From positions 186,001 to 250,000 of the forward strand of contig NZ_JAAOYO010000003.1 in the NCBI RefSeq assembly GCF_011759505.1: DNA of 64,000 bases, in the 5' to 3' direction. This stretch comes from Curtobacterium salicis (lineage in GTDB: Bacteria; Actinomycetota; Actinomycetes; Actinomycetales; Microbacteriaceae). A model generated the notes under the pieces. The model had not been told where the DNA came from. It did not search any database and saw only the letters and a program-made list of their open reading frames with translations. The translations under genes were made by a program, and so were the position numbers. Numbering within the stretch: position 1 is the first letter of the stretch; each line of letters begins with the position of its first letter. Positions 1 through 8,676 of this stretch are shown piece by piece.

Positions 1-154
1 CGAGGCGACCAGCCTGCTCCAGCCGGTGTGGGTCGACGGACGGTTCACGGTCCTCCAGTCCTTCGCCGACGTCCGCGCGACCCTCCGTCGCGAACGGGCC
101 GACCGTGCCGCCCGTCGGTCGGCTGCCGACACCACGGTGGCGGCGATCGCGTGA
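1..154 (+). CDS. C-terminal end of a NadV-like nicotinamide phosphoribosyltransferase (partial)
   Basis: The reading frame enters from the left edge and stops with TGA at 152-154, so only about 50 residues are visible. The tail reads LLQPVWVDGRFTVLQSFADV and then becomes Arg/Ala-rich. This resembles the end of nicotinamide phosphoribosyltransferases of the NAMPT/NadV type, where a V-x-DG(K/R) strand is followed by a SF(D/A)(E/D)(V/I)R helix. The enzyme makes NMN from nicotinamide in NAD salvage. The next gene, an NrtR-like Nudix protein, starts with GTG at 151 and overlaps the stop by four bases, which fits a nadV-nrtR pair. The identification rests on a short tail and on context, so it is tentative. 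Confidence 0.5.
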   Translation, partial: EATSLLQPVWVDGRFTVLQSFADVRATLRRERADRAARRSAADTTVAAIA

Positions 155-870
155 GCGGGGCCGCCCCGGCGGCCGTCCGCGACCAGCCGCTCATCGCCGT
201 GGACGTCGTCCTCGTCGCGTTCGACGGCGCGTTCGACGACGCAGGTGAGGGAACCGGTCCGGACGGCCTCCGGGTCGCCACCGCCCGGCGCCGGTACGAA
301 CCGTTCGTCGGACGGGAGGCGCTGCCCGGCGTGCTCCTCGACGGTCCGGAACTCCTCGCCGACGGTGCGCGACGCGCCCTGCGGACCAAGACCGGGGTGG
401 ACGCGGCGGCGGTCCGACACCTCGCCCAGATCGGCGCGTTCGACGGGCCGGAGCGTGACCCGCGGAGCGCCGCGATCAGCATCGCGTTCCTCGCCGTCAC
501 CGCCGGGGCGACCCGGGTGGGCGACGCCGTGCGGTGGCACGACGCGGCGGACCTGCCGCTCGGGCTGCCGTTCGACCACGACCGGATCATCCAGGCGGCG
601 CTCGACCATGCCCGGACCCGGCTCTGGTCCGACGCCCCGCTGACCCGGGCGCTGCTCGGCGAGCGGTTCACCACCCCGGACGCCGCACGGCTCGTCGTCG
701 CCCTGACCGGGGTGACGCCCGACGCCGGCAACCTCAACCGGGCGCTCCGGACGAACCCGGCGCTGACCCGGCTGGACCCCGCGACGGCACCGGCGGCGCG
801 GGCCGGTGCCGGGCGTGCCGGTGCCGGGCGGGCCGGTCGTCCCCCGGCAGCCTGGACGTGGACGGACTGA
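151..870 (+). CDS. NrtR-like Nudix-domain regulator of NAD metabolism
   Basis: The protein has about 239 residues from the GTG at 151, chosen because it overlaps the upstream stop as GTGA. The N-terminal half is a Nudix fold (VDVVLVAF, then LPGVLLDG and RRALRTKTGV). In a working Nudix hydrolase the box ends REUxEExG; here the aligned piece reads RALRTKTG, so the metal-binding glutamates are gone. The C-terminal part (LLGERFTTPDAARLVVALTG, then NLNRALRTNP) resembles the winged helix of NrtR, an ADP-ribose-responsive repressor of NAD genes. I infer a transcriptional sensor rather than an enzyme, probably controlling the upstream nadV-like gene and itself. The last 30 residues contain an AGAGRAGAGRAG low-complexity run. 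Confidence 0.7.
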   Translation: MSGAAPAAVRDQPLIAVDVVLVAFDGAFDDAGEGTGPDGLRVATARRRYEPFVGREALPGVLLDGPELLADGARRALRTKTGVDAAAVRHLAQIGAFDGPERDPRSAAISIAFLAVTAGATRVGDAVRWHDAADLPLGLPFDHDRIIQAALDHARTRLWSDAPLTRALLGERFTTPDAARLVVALTGVTPDAGNLNRALRTNPALTRLDPATAPAARAGAGRAGAGRAGRPPAAWTWTD

Positions 871-888
871 GCGCGGTTGAGTGGGGAC

Positions 889-1524
889 ATGTCTGCTTCG
901 CTGTCCGGGGACGAGTCCCTGCACCTGCCCGAGTTCGACGCGCCTCCGGCATCGCCGCTGGACCTCGCGCGACTCTGGCTCGACCAGGCCGGTGACCACG
1001 AGGTGTCCGAACCGATGTCGATGACGCTCGCCACCGCCGGCGCCGACGGCCGGGTCAGCGCCCGGACCGTCGACGTCAAGCGGATCGAGGACCGCGGCCT
1101 GGTGTTCGGCACCTCCGCCGAGAGCCCGAAGGGTCGACAGCTCGCCGAGAACCCGCACGCCGCCCTGCAGGTCTACTGGCGCGAGACGATGCAGCAGCTC
1201 CGGTTCGAGGGCCGGGTCGTGCAGCTGTCCGACGAGGAGTCCGACGCCCTGTTCGCCGACCGCTCGCCGAAGTCACGCGCCGCCACCGCGATCGCCGACC
1301 AGTCCGCCGTGCTCGAGCCGCGGACGCTGCAGGACCTCATCGACGACGCCAACGAACTGCTCGCCGATTCCGACGACGACGTGCCCCGACCGGCGCTGTG
1401 GGACGCGTGGCGCCTGGAGCCGGACACCGTCGAGTTCTGGCACGGCAGCCGCGACCGGATGCACCGCCGCCTGCAGTACGTGCACGCCGACGGCACCTGG
1501 ACGGCGACGCGGCTGCAGCCGTAG
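889..1524 (+). CDS. pdxH: Pyridoxamine 5'-phosphate oxidase family protein (PdxH-like)
   Basis: The product of about 211 residues belongs to the FMN-binding split-barrel PNPOx family, which oxidises pyridoxine or pyridoxamine phosphate to pyridoxal phosphate. Family landmarks include RTVDVKRIEDRGLVFGT, SPKGRQLAENPHAAL, YWRETMQQLRFEGRV and the C-terminal WRLEPDTVEFWHGSRDRMHRR, where PdxH carries its FMN and substrate-binding Arg/His residues. The ATG at 889 follows a GGGG stretch at short spacing; a TTG at 877 in the same frame is a possible alternative. It lies 18 bases after the NrtR-like gene and converges with pcrA across a small hairpin. A PdxH-like flavoenzyme of another specificity is not excluded. 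Confidence 0.75.
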   Translation: MSASLSGDESLHLPEFDAPPASPLDLARLWLDQAGDHEVSEPMSMTLATAGADGRVSARTVDVKRIEDRGLVFGTSAESPKGRQLAENPHAALQVYWRETMQQLRFEGRVVQLSDEESDALFADRSPKSRAATAIADQSAVLEPRTLQDLIDDANELLADSDDDVPRPALWDAWRLEPDTVEFWHGSRDRMHRRLQYVHADGTWTATRLQP

Positions 1525-1539
1525 CGGACAGCCGTCCGC
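1524..1539. terminator. Compact hairpin between convergent pdxH and pcrA
   Basis: The arms GCGGAC (1524-1529) and GTCCGC (1534-1539) pair perfectly around a four-base loop. The hairpin fills the 15-base gap between two convergent stop codons, so it could serve both transcripts. It has no T-tract. Confidence 0.35.
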
Positions 1540-4020
1540 CTAGAGCTTCTCGATCGGCGCGATCTTGATGAGGAGCTTCTTCCGGCCCGCGGTGTCGAAG
1601 GCGATCTCGGCGATCCGCTTCGCACCCTGACCGGTCACCGCCGCTACGGTCCCCTGCCCGAAGTCGACGTGCGAGATCCGGTCGCCGGCCGCGAGTTCCA
1701 TGTCGCCGTTGTCGCGGACCTGCCCGGACACACGGTTCGCCCACTCGGTCTTCGGACGCGTCTTCGCCGCCGCGGCCGCACGGTCGTAGGAACCACCGCC
1801 CCAGCCGCCACCACCGCGGTACCCGCCGCCGCCGGCGCCACCGCCTGCGCCGCCGAACCCGCCGGCGCTGCCGCCGTCACGTCGGGCGTTGATCGCGCGA
1901 GGCTGCGTGCCACCGCGGCTGTTCGCCATGCCGGGTGACTGCTTCCACTCGATGAGCCCCTCGGGGATCTCCTGCAGGAAGCGGGAGGGCATCGCCACGT
2001 TGACGTCCCCGAACTGCGCCCGGGTCATCGCGAGCGACAGGAACAGGACCTTCTTCGCGCGGGTGATGCCGACGTAGAACAGTCGACGCTCTTCCGACGG
2101 GCCACCCGGCTCGTTCGCGGACATCCGGTGCGGCAGCAGGTCCTCTTCGACACCGGTCAGGAACACCGCGTCGTACTCCAGGCCCTTCGCGGTGTGCAGC
2201 GTCATCAGGGACACCGTGCCCGAGGAGTCGTCGAGCTCGTCGGCCGCGGCCACGAGCGAGACCTCGGTGAGGAAGTCGGACAGCGTGCCCTCGGGGTTGT
2301 TCTTCTGGAACTCCCGCGTCACGGCCACGAGCTCGTCGATGTTGTCCGCACGGGCGGCGTCCTGCGCGTCCGGCGACTTCCGGAGCTGTTCGAGCAGCCC
2401 CGACCCGTCGAGCAGCTGCGTCAGGGTGTCCACGACGGGCTGGTCCGCTGCCTTGGCGGAGACGTCGTCGAGCAGCGCCGCGAACGAGGTGATCGCCGTC
2501 CGGACCTTCGGGCCGAAGCCGAGCTCGTCAGCGTGCCGCAGGGCTTCACGCATCGAGACCTCGTGGTCGTCGGCGTACCGCTGCAGCGAGGTCTCGGTGA
2601 CGGCACCGATGCCGCGCTTCGGCACGTTGAGGATGCGGCGGAGCGACAGGGGATCGGCGGGGTTCGCGACCGTGATGAGGTACGCCATCGCGTCCTTGAT
2701 CTCGGCGCGCTCGTAGAACTTCGTGCCGCCGAGCACCCGGTACGGGATCGCCGCGCGGATGAAGATCTCCTCGAGCGCACGGGTCTGCGAGTTCGTCCGG
2801 TAGAAGACCGCCATGTCGCGGTAGTCCATGCCGTCCTCGTGCAGACGCTGGATCTCGTCGGCGACGAACTGGGCTTCGTCGTGCCCGGTGTACCCGGTGA
2901 AGCCGACGATCTTCTCGCCCGCGCCGACGTCCGTGAACAGGCTCTTCGCCTGCCGGTCGAAGTTGTTCGCGATGACGGCGTTCGCAGCGTCGAGGATGTT
3001 CTGCGTCGAGCGGTAGTTCTGCTCGAGCAGGATCACCTTCGAGTTCGGGAAGTCCCGCTCGAACTCGACGATGTTGCGGATGTCCGCGCCGCGGAACGCG
3101 TAGATCGACTGGTCGGAGTCACCCACGACCGTCAGGGACGCCGGCGCGATGGTGCCGTCGGACTCGCGCATCCGCTCGACGTGCTGCCCGGAGTCCTCGA
3201 GCTTGTCGACCTGCTCGACCGGCACCGGACGGGTGAGCTCGCGGATCAGGGCGTACTGCGCGTGGTTGGTGTCCTGGTACTCGTCGACCAGCACGTACCG
3301 GAACCGACGCTGGTACAGCGCCGCGACCTCCGGGAAGGCACGGAACAGGAAGACCGTCTGGCCGATCAGGTCGTCGAAGTCGAAGGCGTTGGCCCGGCGC
3401 AGGTCGTTCGTGTACCGACGGAACACCTCGGTGAACATGACCTCTTGCGGGTCGCTCGCGTTGATGTTGCGGGCGTAGGTGTCGATGTCCTGCAGCTCGT
3501 TCTTGAGCTTGGAGATCTTCGAGGCCGCAGCGCCGACGGTCAGCCCGAGGGTGTCCGCCTCGAGGTCCTTGATGATCCGCTTGAGCAGCGCCCGGGAGTC
3601 CGCGGAGTCGTAGATCGTGAACGACTGCGGGAACCCGAACCGTTCGGCTTCGCGACGGAGGATGCGCACGCACGCCGAGTGGAACGTCGAGATCCACATG
3701 CCCTCGGCCGCCTGCCCGACCAGCGCCTGGACCCGCTCGCGCATCTCGGCCGCGGCCTTGTTCGTGAACGTGATCGCGAGGACCTGCGACGGCCAGGCTT
3801 CACGGTTCGCCAGGAGCAGCGCGATGCGGCGGGTGAGCACGCTCGTCTTGCCCGAGCCGGCACCGGCCACGATGAGCAGGGACTCGCCGCGGTACTCGAC
3901 GGCTTCCTTCTGCTGGGGGTTCAGGCCCGCGGTGAACGGGTCGTCGTAGGCACGGTCACCCGCACCCGGGCCACCGGAGCGGCTGGGCGTCGGGTCGGAG
4001 GGGTCGAGCACGATCGTCAT
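1540..4020 (-). CDS. pcrA: ATP-dependent DNA helicase PcrA/UvrD
   Basis: The 826-residue protein is a superfamily 1A 3'-5' DNA helicase used in nucleotide excision repair and in clearing stalled RNA polymerase. Visible motifs are the Q-motif LNPQQKEAV, Walker A AGAGSGKT (about residues 52-59), VDEYQDTN (Walker B), GDSDQSIYAFRGA (motif III), EQNYRST (motif IV), TLHTAKGLEYDAVFLTG (motif V) and YVGITRAKK (motif VI). After the core comes a glycine-rich spacer (GGAGGGAGGGGYRGGGGWGG) and then a Tudor-like C-terminal domain (VDFGQGTVAAV through IAPIEKL), which in PcrA contacts RNA polymerase. The ATG at 4020 gives an N-terminus of usual length. It stands alone between convergent pdxH and the upstream phosphodiesterase gene. 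Confidence 0.95.
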   Translation of the reverse strand: MTIVLDPSDPTPSRSGGPGAGDRAYDDPFTAGLNPQQKEAVEYRGESLLIVAGAGSGKTSVLTRRIALLLANREAWPSQVLAITFTNKAAAEMRERVQALVGQAAEGMWISTFHSACVRILRREAERFGFPQSFTIYDSADSRALLKRIIKDLEADTLGLTVGAAASKISKLKNELQDIDTYARNINASDPQEVMFTEVFRRYTNDLRRANAFDFDDLIGQTVFLFRAFPEVAALYQRRFRYVLVDEYQDTNHAQYALIRELTRPVPVEQVDKLEDSGQHVERMRESDGTIAPASLTVVGDSDQSIYAFRGADIRNIVEFERDFPNSKVILLEQNYRSTQNILDAANAVIANNFDRQAKSLFTDVGAGEKIVGFTGYTGHDEAQFVADEIQRLHEDGMDYRDMAVFYRTNSQTRALEEIFIRAAIPYRVLGGTKFYERAEIKDAMAYLITVANPADPLSLRRILNVPKRGIGAVTETSLQRYADDHEVSMREALRHADELGFGPKVRTAITSFAALLDDVSAKAADQPVVDTLTQLLDGSGLLEQLRKSPDAQDAARADNIDELVAVTREFQKNNPEGTLSDFLTEVSLVAAADELDDSSGTVSLMTLHTAKGLEYDAVFLTGVEEDLLPHRMSANEPGGPSEERRLFYVGITRAKKVLFLSLAMTRAQFGDVNVAMPSRFLQEIPEGLIEWKQSPGMANSRGGTQPRAINARRDGGSAGGFGGAGGGAGGGGYRGGGGWGGGSYDRAAAAAKTRPKTEWANRVSGQVRDNGDMELAAGDRISHVDFGQGTVAAVTGQGAKRIAEIAFDTAGRKKLLIKIAPIEKL

Positions 4021-4078
4021 GTCCGAGACAGTCTAGGCGCGACCCCCGACGTCCGATCAGGCCGGCCCGGACCCCCGA

Positions 4079-5101
4079 TCAGGCCGGTCCGGGCTGTCCC
4101 GCGACGAGCGACCGGGCCCGGACAGCCAGGTCCGCGTGGTCCGCGAAGACCCCGTCGACACCCGTGCGGAGGACCGACGTGAACCACCGTTCCCAGTCGC
4201 CCGTCGCCGCCAGGTCACCCCCGCGTCGAAGCGCCGCGGGCAGGAACCGGTTCTCCGGCCGCAGGGTCCACGTGTAGACCGCGAGCCCGGCCGCGTGCGC
4301 CCGGTCGACCACGTCGCTCCGGACGGGGCGGGGATCGTCGACGGCGCGGGTGTCGACGCCGGCCATGAGTGTCGGCAGGTCGACGCTGATGCCGTCGAAC
4401 TCGGACGCGAGGCGTGTGAGCGCGGCGTCGGTCCGCTCGGCGGCGTAGGTCGGGGCGGCGGAACCGGCGGCGGCGACCTCGTCCGCGGCCGCACCACGTG
4501 CCTCCTGGAGGTACACCAACCGGCCACCCGTGCCGTGCTCCGCGACCTGCCGCAGGACACCCTTCTCGAACGACTCGACCGTCAACCGGTCGTCGCCCCG
4601 CCACCCGGCGTCGCCGAGGACACCGTCGAGGAGCGAGGCCATCGAGAACCCGGCCGCCGCGAACGCACTGGCGTGCTTCACCTCGGCGACGAGCCCCACC
4701 CGCCGCGGGGCGGCGTCCAGGATCGCGAGCAGGTCCTCCAGGCGCAGCACCGTGTCCTCGCCGTCGTGCTGGCGGGAGGCCGGGCGCAGCTCCGGCAGAC
4801 GCTCGCGGGTCCGCAGGGTGCGCACCTCGTCCCAGGTGAAGTCCTCGGTGAACCACCCCGTGAGCCGGTGCCCGTCGATCGTCTTCGTGGTGCGGCGGTC
4901 GCGGAACTCCGGGCGGTCGGCGACGTCGGTCGTGCCGGACACCTCGTTCTCGTGCCGGAGGACCAGGACCCCGTCCTTCGTCGGTACCAGGTCCGGCTCG
5001 ATGGCGTCCGCGCCGAGCTCGATCGCGAGGTCGTAGGCGCTCCGGGAGTGCTCGGGACGGTACCCGGAGGCTCCGCGGTGGGCGATGACGAGCGGCTGCA
5101 T
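4079..5101 (-). CDS. Glycerophosphodiester phosphodiesterase
   Basis: The 340-residue protein has the GDPD TIM-barrel signature: VIAHRGASGYRPEHS at the N-terminus (catalytic His plus Arg), then ADAIEPDLVPTKDGVLVLRH with the metal-binding Glu/Asp and the second catalytic His. Such enzymes split glycerophosphodiesters into sn-glycerol 3-phosphate and an alcohol. No signal peptide is seen, so it is probably cytoplasmic. The glycerol 3-phosphate made could feed GlpD at 12.2-14.1 kb. The stop at 4079 lies next to an imperfect direct repeat (gatcaggccgg, at about 4056 and 4078) that may belong to a terminator. The ATG at 5101 sits just before the family's conserved first strand. Confidence 0.88.
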   Translation of the reverse strand: MQPLVIAHRGASGYRPEHSRSAYDLAIELGADAIEPDLVPTKDGVLVLRHENEVSGTTDVADRPEFRDRRTTKTIDGHRLTGWFTEDFTWDEVRTLRTRERLPELRPASRQHDGEDTVLRLEDLLAILDAAPRRVGLVAEVKHASAFAAAGFSMASLLDGVLGDAGWRGDDRLTVESFEKGVLRQVAEHGTGGRLVYLQEARGAAADEVAAAGSAAPTYAAERTDAALTRLASEFDGISVDLPTLMAGVDTRAVDDPRPVRSDVVDRAHAAGLAVYTWTLRPENRFLPAALRRGGDLAATGDWERWFTSVLRTGVDGVFADHADLAVRARSLVAGQPGPA

Positions 5102-5418
5102 GCAGGCGACGATACGGAGCGCGGGTGAACGCGGGGTCGCCGGGGCCCGACGCCCGTCGAGCGCTCGGCATCGTCACGGACGTTCAGCGAGCGTGCGGAG
5201 TTCCCTCGGTGGACCGACAGCGAGCGTCAATAGGCTCCCGCGCAGGAGCACGGTCGCCGGTTCCGCTTCCCGCGGATCCACAGCCATCCGACCCTGACGG
5301 CCCGTAGGCTGTGAGGACACGAAGGAACGGCACCGCCGCACTCCGTCACGAGCCCACGACCCGATGCCATCCGGGTACCGGATCCACGACTCCACACCAG
5401 AGGAAATCAGAGGACACC
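5102..5418. other. Divergent intergenic region with a perfect short palindrome
   Basis: No convincing gene is present in these 317 bases, which separate two divergent genes and should hold promoters for both. A perfect inverted repeat ATCCGG-gta-CCGGAT lies at 5369-5383, about 35 bases before the downstream ATG, where an operator could sit. TAGGCT at about 5305 is a plausible -10 hexamer of the TAnnnT type, but no good -35 is seen at the right distance. Confidence 0.4.
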
Positions 5419-6336
5419 ATGGCCTTCAAGCCCGGTTTCGACCAGTCCCCCGCCTTCAACGACGCGGGCCGGAACGCATGGGGCGCCGGCTCGAACGCAC
5501 CGCAGGGCGCCTACCCGCAGCAGGGGTACCCGCAGCAGGGCGGCTACCCGCAGGCCCCGTACGGCCAGACCGGCTGGGGTCAGGCGCCGCAGCAGCCCGG
5601 CATGTCGCCGGACCAGCTCCGCGACATGTACGACCGCCCTTCGGCCGACAAGGTCGACACCGGTCGCATGTCGTACGAGGACACCATCGTCAAGACGCTC
5701 CTGGCGTTCGGCGTGCTCATCGTCGGTTCGGTCGCCGGCTGGAACCTGCCGCCGGTCGTCTGGATCGTCGGTGCGATCGTCGGGTTCGTCCTCGCCCTGG
5801 TGAACACGTTCAAGAAGAAGCCGTCGCCGGCACTCGTGCTGGCGTACGCCTTCTTCGAGGGCCTGTTCGTCGGTGGCATCTCGGGCATGTACAACACGAT
5901 GTGGGACGGCATCGTCACACAGGCGGTGTTCGGCACGCTCGGTGTCTTCGCCGTCACGCTGCTACTGTTCTCGTCCGGCAAGGTCCGCGCCACCCCGAAG
6001 CTGACCCGGTTCTTCCTGGTCGCGATGGTCGGCTACATGGCCTTCTCGCTCGTCAACATCGTGCTGATGCTCACCGGTGTGACCCAGAGCGCGTTCGGCC
6101 TGCTCGGCGTCACGCTGTTCGGCATCCCGCTGGGCGTCCTGATCGGCATCTTCGTGGTGCTGATGGCGGCGTACTCGCTGATCCTCGACTTCGACCAGAT
6201 CAAGACCGGCGTCGAGCGTGGTGCTCCCCGCGTCTACGCATGGACGGCGGCCTTCGGCCTCATCGTCACGCTGGTCTGGCTCTACCTCGAGATCCTGCGC
6301 ATCCTGGCGATCGTCGCGAGCAGCTCCCGCAACTAG
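5419..6336 (+). CDS. Bax inhibitor-1/YccA family membrane protein
   Basis: From the ATG at 5419 (preceded by AGAGGA) the protein has 305 residues. The first 75 are a soluble tail rich in Gly, Gln, Pro and Tyr, with PQQGYPQQGGYPQ repeats. Then come about seven hydrophobic helices (TLLAFGVLIVGSVAG, VVWIVGAIVGFVLALVNTF, AVFGTLGVFAVTLLLFS and further), ending with the DFDQIKTGV segment typical of the TMBIM/BaxI_1 family. These are inner-membrane proteins, some of which are pH-dependent calcium leak channels; the substrate here is unknown. The gene is monocistronic and ends in a strong terminator. Confidence 0.85.
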   Translation: MAFKPGFDQSPAFNDAGRNAWGAGSNAPQGAYPQQGYPQQGGYPQAPYGQTGWGQAPQQPGMSPDQLRDMYDRPSADKVDTGRMSYEDTIVKTLLAFGVLIVGSVAGWNLPPVVWIVGAIVGFVLALVNTFKKKPSPALVLAYAFFEGLFVGGISGMYNTMWDGIVTQAVFGTLGVFAVTLLLFSSGKVRATPKLTRFFLVAMVGYMAFSLVNIVLMLTGVTQSAFGLLGVTLFGIPLGVLIGIFVVLMAAYSLILDFDQIKTGVERGAPRVYAWTAAFGLIVTLVWLYLEILRILAIVASSSRN

Positions 6337-6350
6337 CGTTCCTGTTCGAC

Positions 6351-6384
6351 ACGACGGGCCCCGGCTTCGGCCGGGGCCCGTCGT
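6351..6384 (+). terminator. Strong terminator of the Bax-inhibitor-like gene
   Basis: A perfect 15-base stem (left arm 6351-6365, right arm 6370-6384) with a TTCG tetraloop begins 14 bases after the stop codon. Confidence 0.8.
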
Positions 6385-6591
6385 CGTGCGCGGGCTGCGG
6401 AGCGGCGACGCGGCGACGCGGCGACGTCGCGACTTCGTGGTCGCGGTACTCGCCGCTCGCGTTCGCCGAGATGCCGCGATCGCGCGACCTCGGGCCCCGA
6501 GATGCCGCTGTTTCGCAACCGCGGCGACCGCGGGCGGCAGGCCGGCAGGCACGCAGCGGCCGGGAGGCCCGGGCTGGCCCGGCAGGACGAG
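6385..6591. other. Non-coding spacer between two convergent terminators
   Basis: No gene was found. The left part has a simple repeat of the unit gcgacgcg (about 6401-6425). The right part holds a copy of the recurrent GCCTCCCG-type element in inverted orientation (gccgggaggcccggg, 6559-6573). Confidence 0.5.
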
Positions 6592-6627
6592 CGAGGGCCC
6601 GGTACGCAGTCGCGTACCGGGCCCTCG
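6592..6627 (-). terminator. Terminator of the guaA operon
   Basis: A perfect 16-base stem (6592-6607 and 6612-6627) with a four-base loop lies 15 bases beyond the guaA stop codon on the minus strand. Confidence 0.8.
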
Positions 6628-6642
6628 GGCGTCAGGGGAGCG

Positions 6643-8223
6643 TCACTCCCACTCGATCGTCCCCGGCGGCTTCGACGTCACGTCGAGTACGACCCGGTTG
6701 ACGTCCCGCACCTCGTTCGTGATGCGGTTCGAGATCTTCGCGAGCACGTCGTACGGCAGGCGCGTCCAGTCGGCGGTCATGGCGTCCTCGGACGAGACCG
6801 GACGGAGCACGATCGGGTGCCCGTAGGTGCGGCCGTCGCCCTGGACCCCGACCGACCGGACGTCGGCGAGCAGGACGACCGGGCACTGCCAGATCTCGTC
6901 GTCGAGGCCGGCTGCGGTGAGCTCGGCGCGGGCGATGGCGTCGGCGGCACGCAGGATCTCGAGGCGCTCGGCGGTCACTTCGCCGACGATGCGGATGCCG
7001 AGACCCGGGCCGGGGAACGGCTGGCGTCCGACGATGACCTCGGGCAGCCCGAGCTCGCGGCCGACCGCTCGGACCTCGTCCTTGAACAGGGTGCGCAGCG
7101 GCTCGACGAGTTCGAACGTCATGTCGTCGGGCAACCCGCCGACGTTGTGATGCGACTTGATGTTCGCGGTGCCTGATCCGCCGCCGGACTCGACGACGTC
7201 CGGGTACAGGGTGCCCTGCACGAGGAACTTGACCTCGGCGTCACCGTCCGACGCACGGGCCTCGAGCACGAGGGCCTCTGCTGCCGCCTCGAACGTGCGG
7301 ATGAACTCGCGCCCGATGATCTTGCGCTTCTGCTCGGGGTCGCTGACGCCGGCGAGGGCGTCCAGGAACTGCTCGCGGGCGTCCACCGTGACGAGGCGCA
7401 CACCGGTCGAGGCGACGTAGTCCTCTTCGACCTGCTTGCGCTCGTCGGCGCGGAGGAGCCCGTGGTCGACGAAGACGCAGGTGAGCTGGTCTCCGACGGC
7501 CTTGTGCACGAGGGCTGCGGCGACGGCGGAGTCGACACCACCGGAGAGCCCGGCGATGACGCGGGACGACCCGATCTGGGTGCGGATGCGCTCGACCTGC
7601 TCCTCGATCACGTTCGCGGAGTTCCAGTCACCGGGCAGCCCAGCGGCTCGGTGCAGGAAGTTCTCGAGCACGGCCTGGCCGAACGCGGAGTGCTTGACCT
7701 CGGGGTGCCACTGGACTCCGTACAGCTTGCGCTCGTCGGACGCGAACGCGGCGACCGGCGTCGACTCGCTCGACGCCAGGACCTCGAAGCCCGCGGGAGC
7801 CTTCGACACCGCGTCGCCGTGCGACATCCACGTGGTCTGCGCGGCGGGCTGACCGCCGAGCAGGACGCTGTCGGTCCCGCTGACGGTGACGGCGGTGGCG
7901 CCGTACTCGCGGAGGCCGGTGTTCGCGACCTCGCCACCGAGCGACTTCGCCATGGCCTGGAAGCCGTAGCAGATGCCGAGCACCGGGACGCCGAGGTCCA
8001 GGATCTCGCCGTCCAGGGACGGTGCGCCGTCCTCGTAGACGGAGGACGGGCCTCCCGACAGGACGATCGCCGCCGGGTTCTTCTCGCGGATCTCCGCCGC
8101 GGTGACCGAGTGGGGGACGATCTCGCTGTAGACGTTTGCCTCGCGGACGCGTCGTGCGATCAACTGCGCGTACTGCGCGCCGAAGTCGACGACGAGGACG
8201 GGACGCTGTTCGGTCTCGCTCAC
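6643..8223 (-). CDS. guaA: GMP synthase (glutamine-hydrolysing)
   Basis: The 526-residue enzyme converts XMP to GMP using glutamine and ATP, the last step of GMP synthesis. The class I amidotransferase half shows GICYGFQ with nucleophile Cys85 and the His/Glu pair in WHPEVKHS (His173, Glu175). The synthetase half has the pyrophosphate loop SGGVDS (227-232), and the dimerisation domain ends canonically in PPGTIEWE. The GTG start at 8223 overlaps the DUF3817 stop as GTGA, so translation is likely coupled. It is the last gene of the khtT-khtU-SURF1-DUF3817-guaA operon. Both guaB and guaB3 lie within 13 kb, but as separate units. Confidence 0.97.
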   Translation of the reverse strand: MSETEQRPVLVVDFGAQYAQLIARRVREANVYSEIVPHSVTAAEIREKNPAAIVLSGGPSSVYEDGAPSLDGEILDLGVPVLGICYGFQAMAKSLGGEVANTGLREYGATAVTVSGTDSVLLGGQPAAQTTWMSHGDAVSKAPAGFEVLASSESTPVAAFASDERKLYGVQWHPEVKHSAFGQAVLENFLHRAAGLPGDWNSANVIEEQVERIRTQIGSSRVIAGLSGGVDSAVAAALVHKAVGDQLTCVFVDHGLLRADERKQVEEDYVASTGVRLVTVDAREQFLDALAGVSDPEQKRKIIGREFIRTFEAAAEALVLEARASDGDAEVKFLVQGTLYPDVVESGGGSGTANIKSHHNVGGLPDDMTFELVEPLRTLFKDEVRAVGRELGLPEVIVGRQPFPGPGLGIRIVGEVTAERLEILRAADAIARAELTAAGLDDEIWQCPVVLLADVRSVGVQGDGRTYGHPIVLRPVSSEDAMTADWTRLPYDVLAKISNRITNEVRDVNRVVLDVTSKPPGTIEWE

Positions 8224-8666
8224 CGAGCGCTCTCCTTCTCCCGCGACTGCTGCGCGGTCAGCTCGTGGTAGGTGGTCATGGCGGTCTGCTGCATGCGGTG
8301 CTCGACCACGAAGGACATGAACGGGATCACGCCGCCGAGAGCGATGAGCAGGAAGCGCGTCGGCCGCCAGCGCATGATGCTCCAGAGGCGGAAGTCCGCG
8401 AACAGGTAGACGACGTACAGCCAGCCGTGCGCGATGAGGATCGCGATCGACAGGTTGAACGTGCCGGGCGCTTCGCCCGCGGTGCCGTTGGGGACGAAGA
8501 AGGCGCCGCCGCCGAGCTGCATCTCGCGCTGGATCGGGGTGTACTTGATGACGACCTCGACGACCAGGGCGAGCAGGAGCACGCCGGTGACGTACGCGGA
8601 GATGCGGTAGAACCGCACGGCCCCCGGGATCTTGGGGATGTCGCGGGTCCGGACGGTCAGAGCCAT
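8220..8666 (-). CDS. DUF3817 family membrane protein
   Basis: The 148-residue protein has about three membrane helices ([56 protein letters not shown]). The order of hydrophobic segments and the FRLWS.MRW spacer match the DUF3817 family, which often sits beside guaA in actinobacteria and is also found at the end of some transporters. Its function is unknown. It follows the SURF1 gene by 10 bases and overlaps guaA by four. The ATG at 8666 places the N-terminus just before the first helix. Confidence 0.85.
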   Translation of the reverse strand: MALTVRTRDIPKIPGAVRFYRISAYVTGVLLLALVVEVVIKYTPIQREMQLGGGAFFVPNGTAGEAPGTFNLSIAILIAHGWLYVVYLFADFRLWSIMRWRPTRFLLIALGGVIPFMSFVVEHRMQQTAMTTYHELTAQQSREKESAR

Positions 8667-8676
8667 GTGGTCGATC

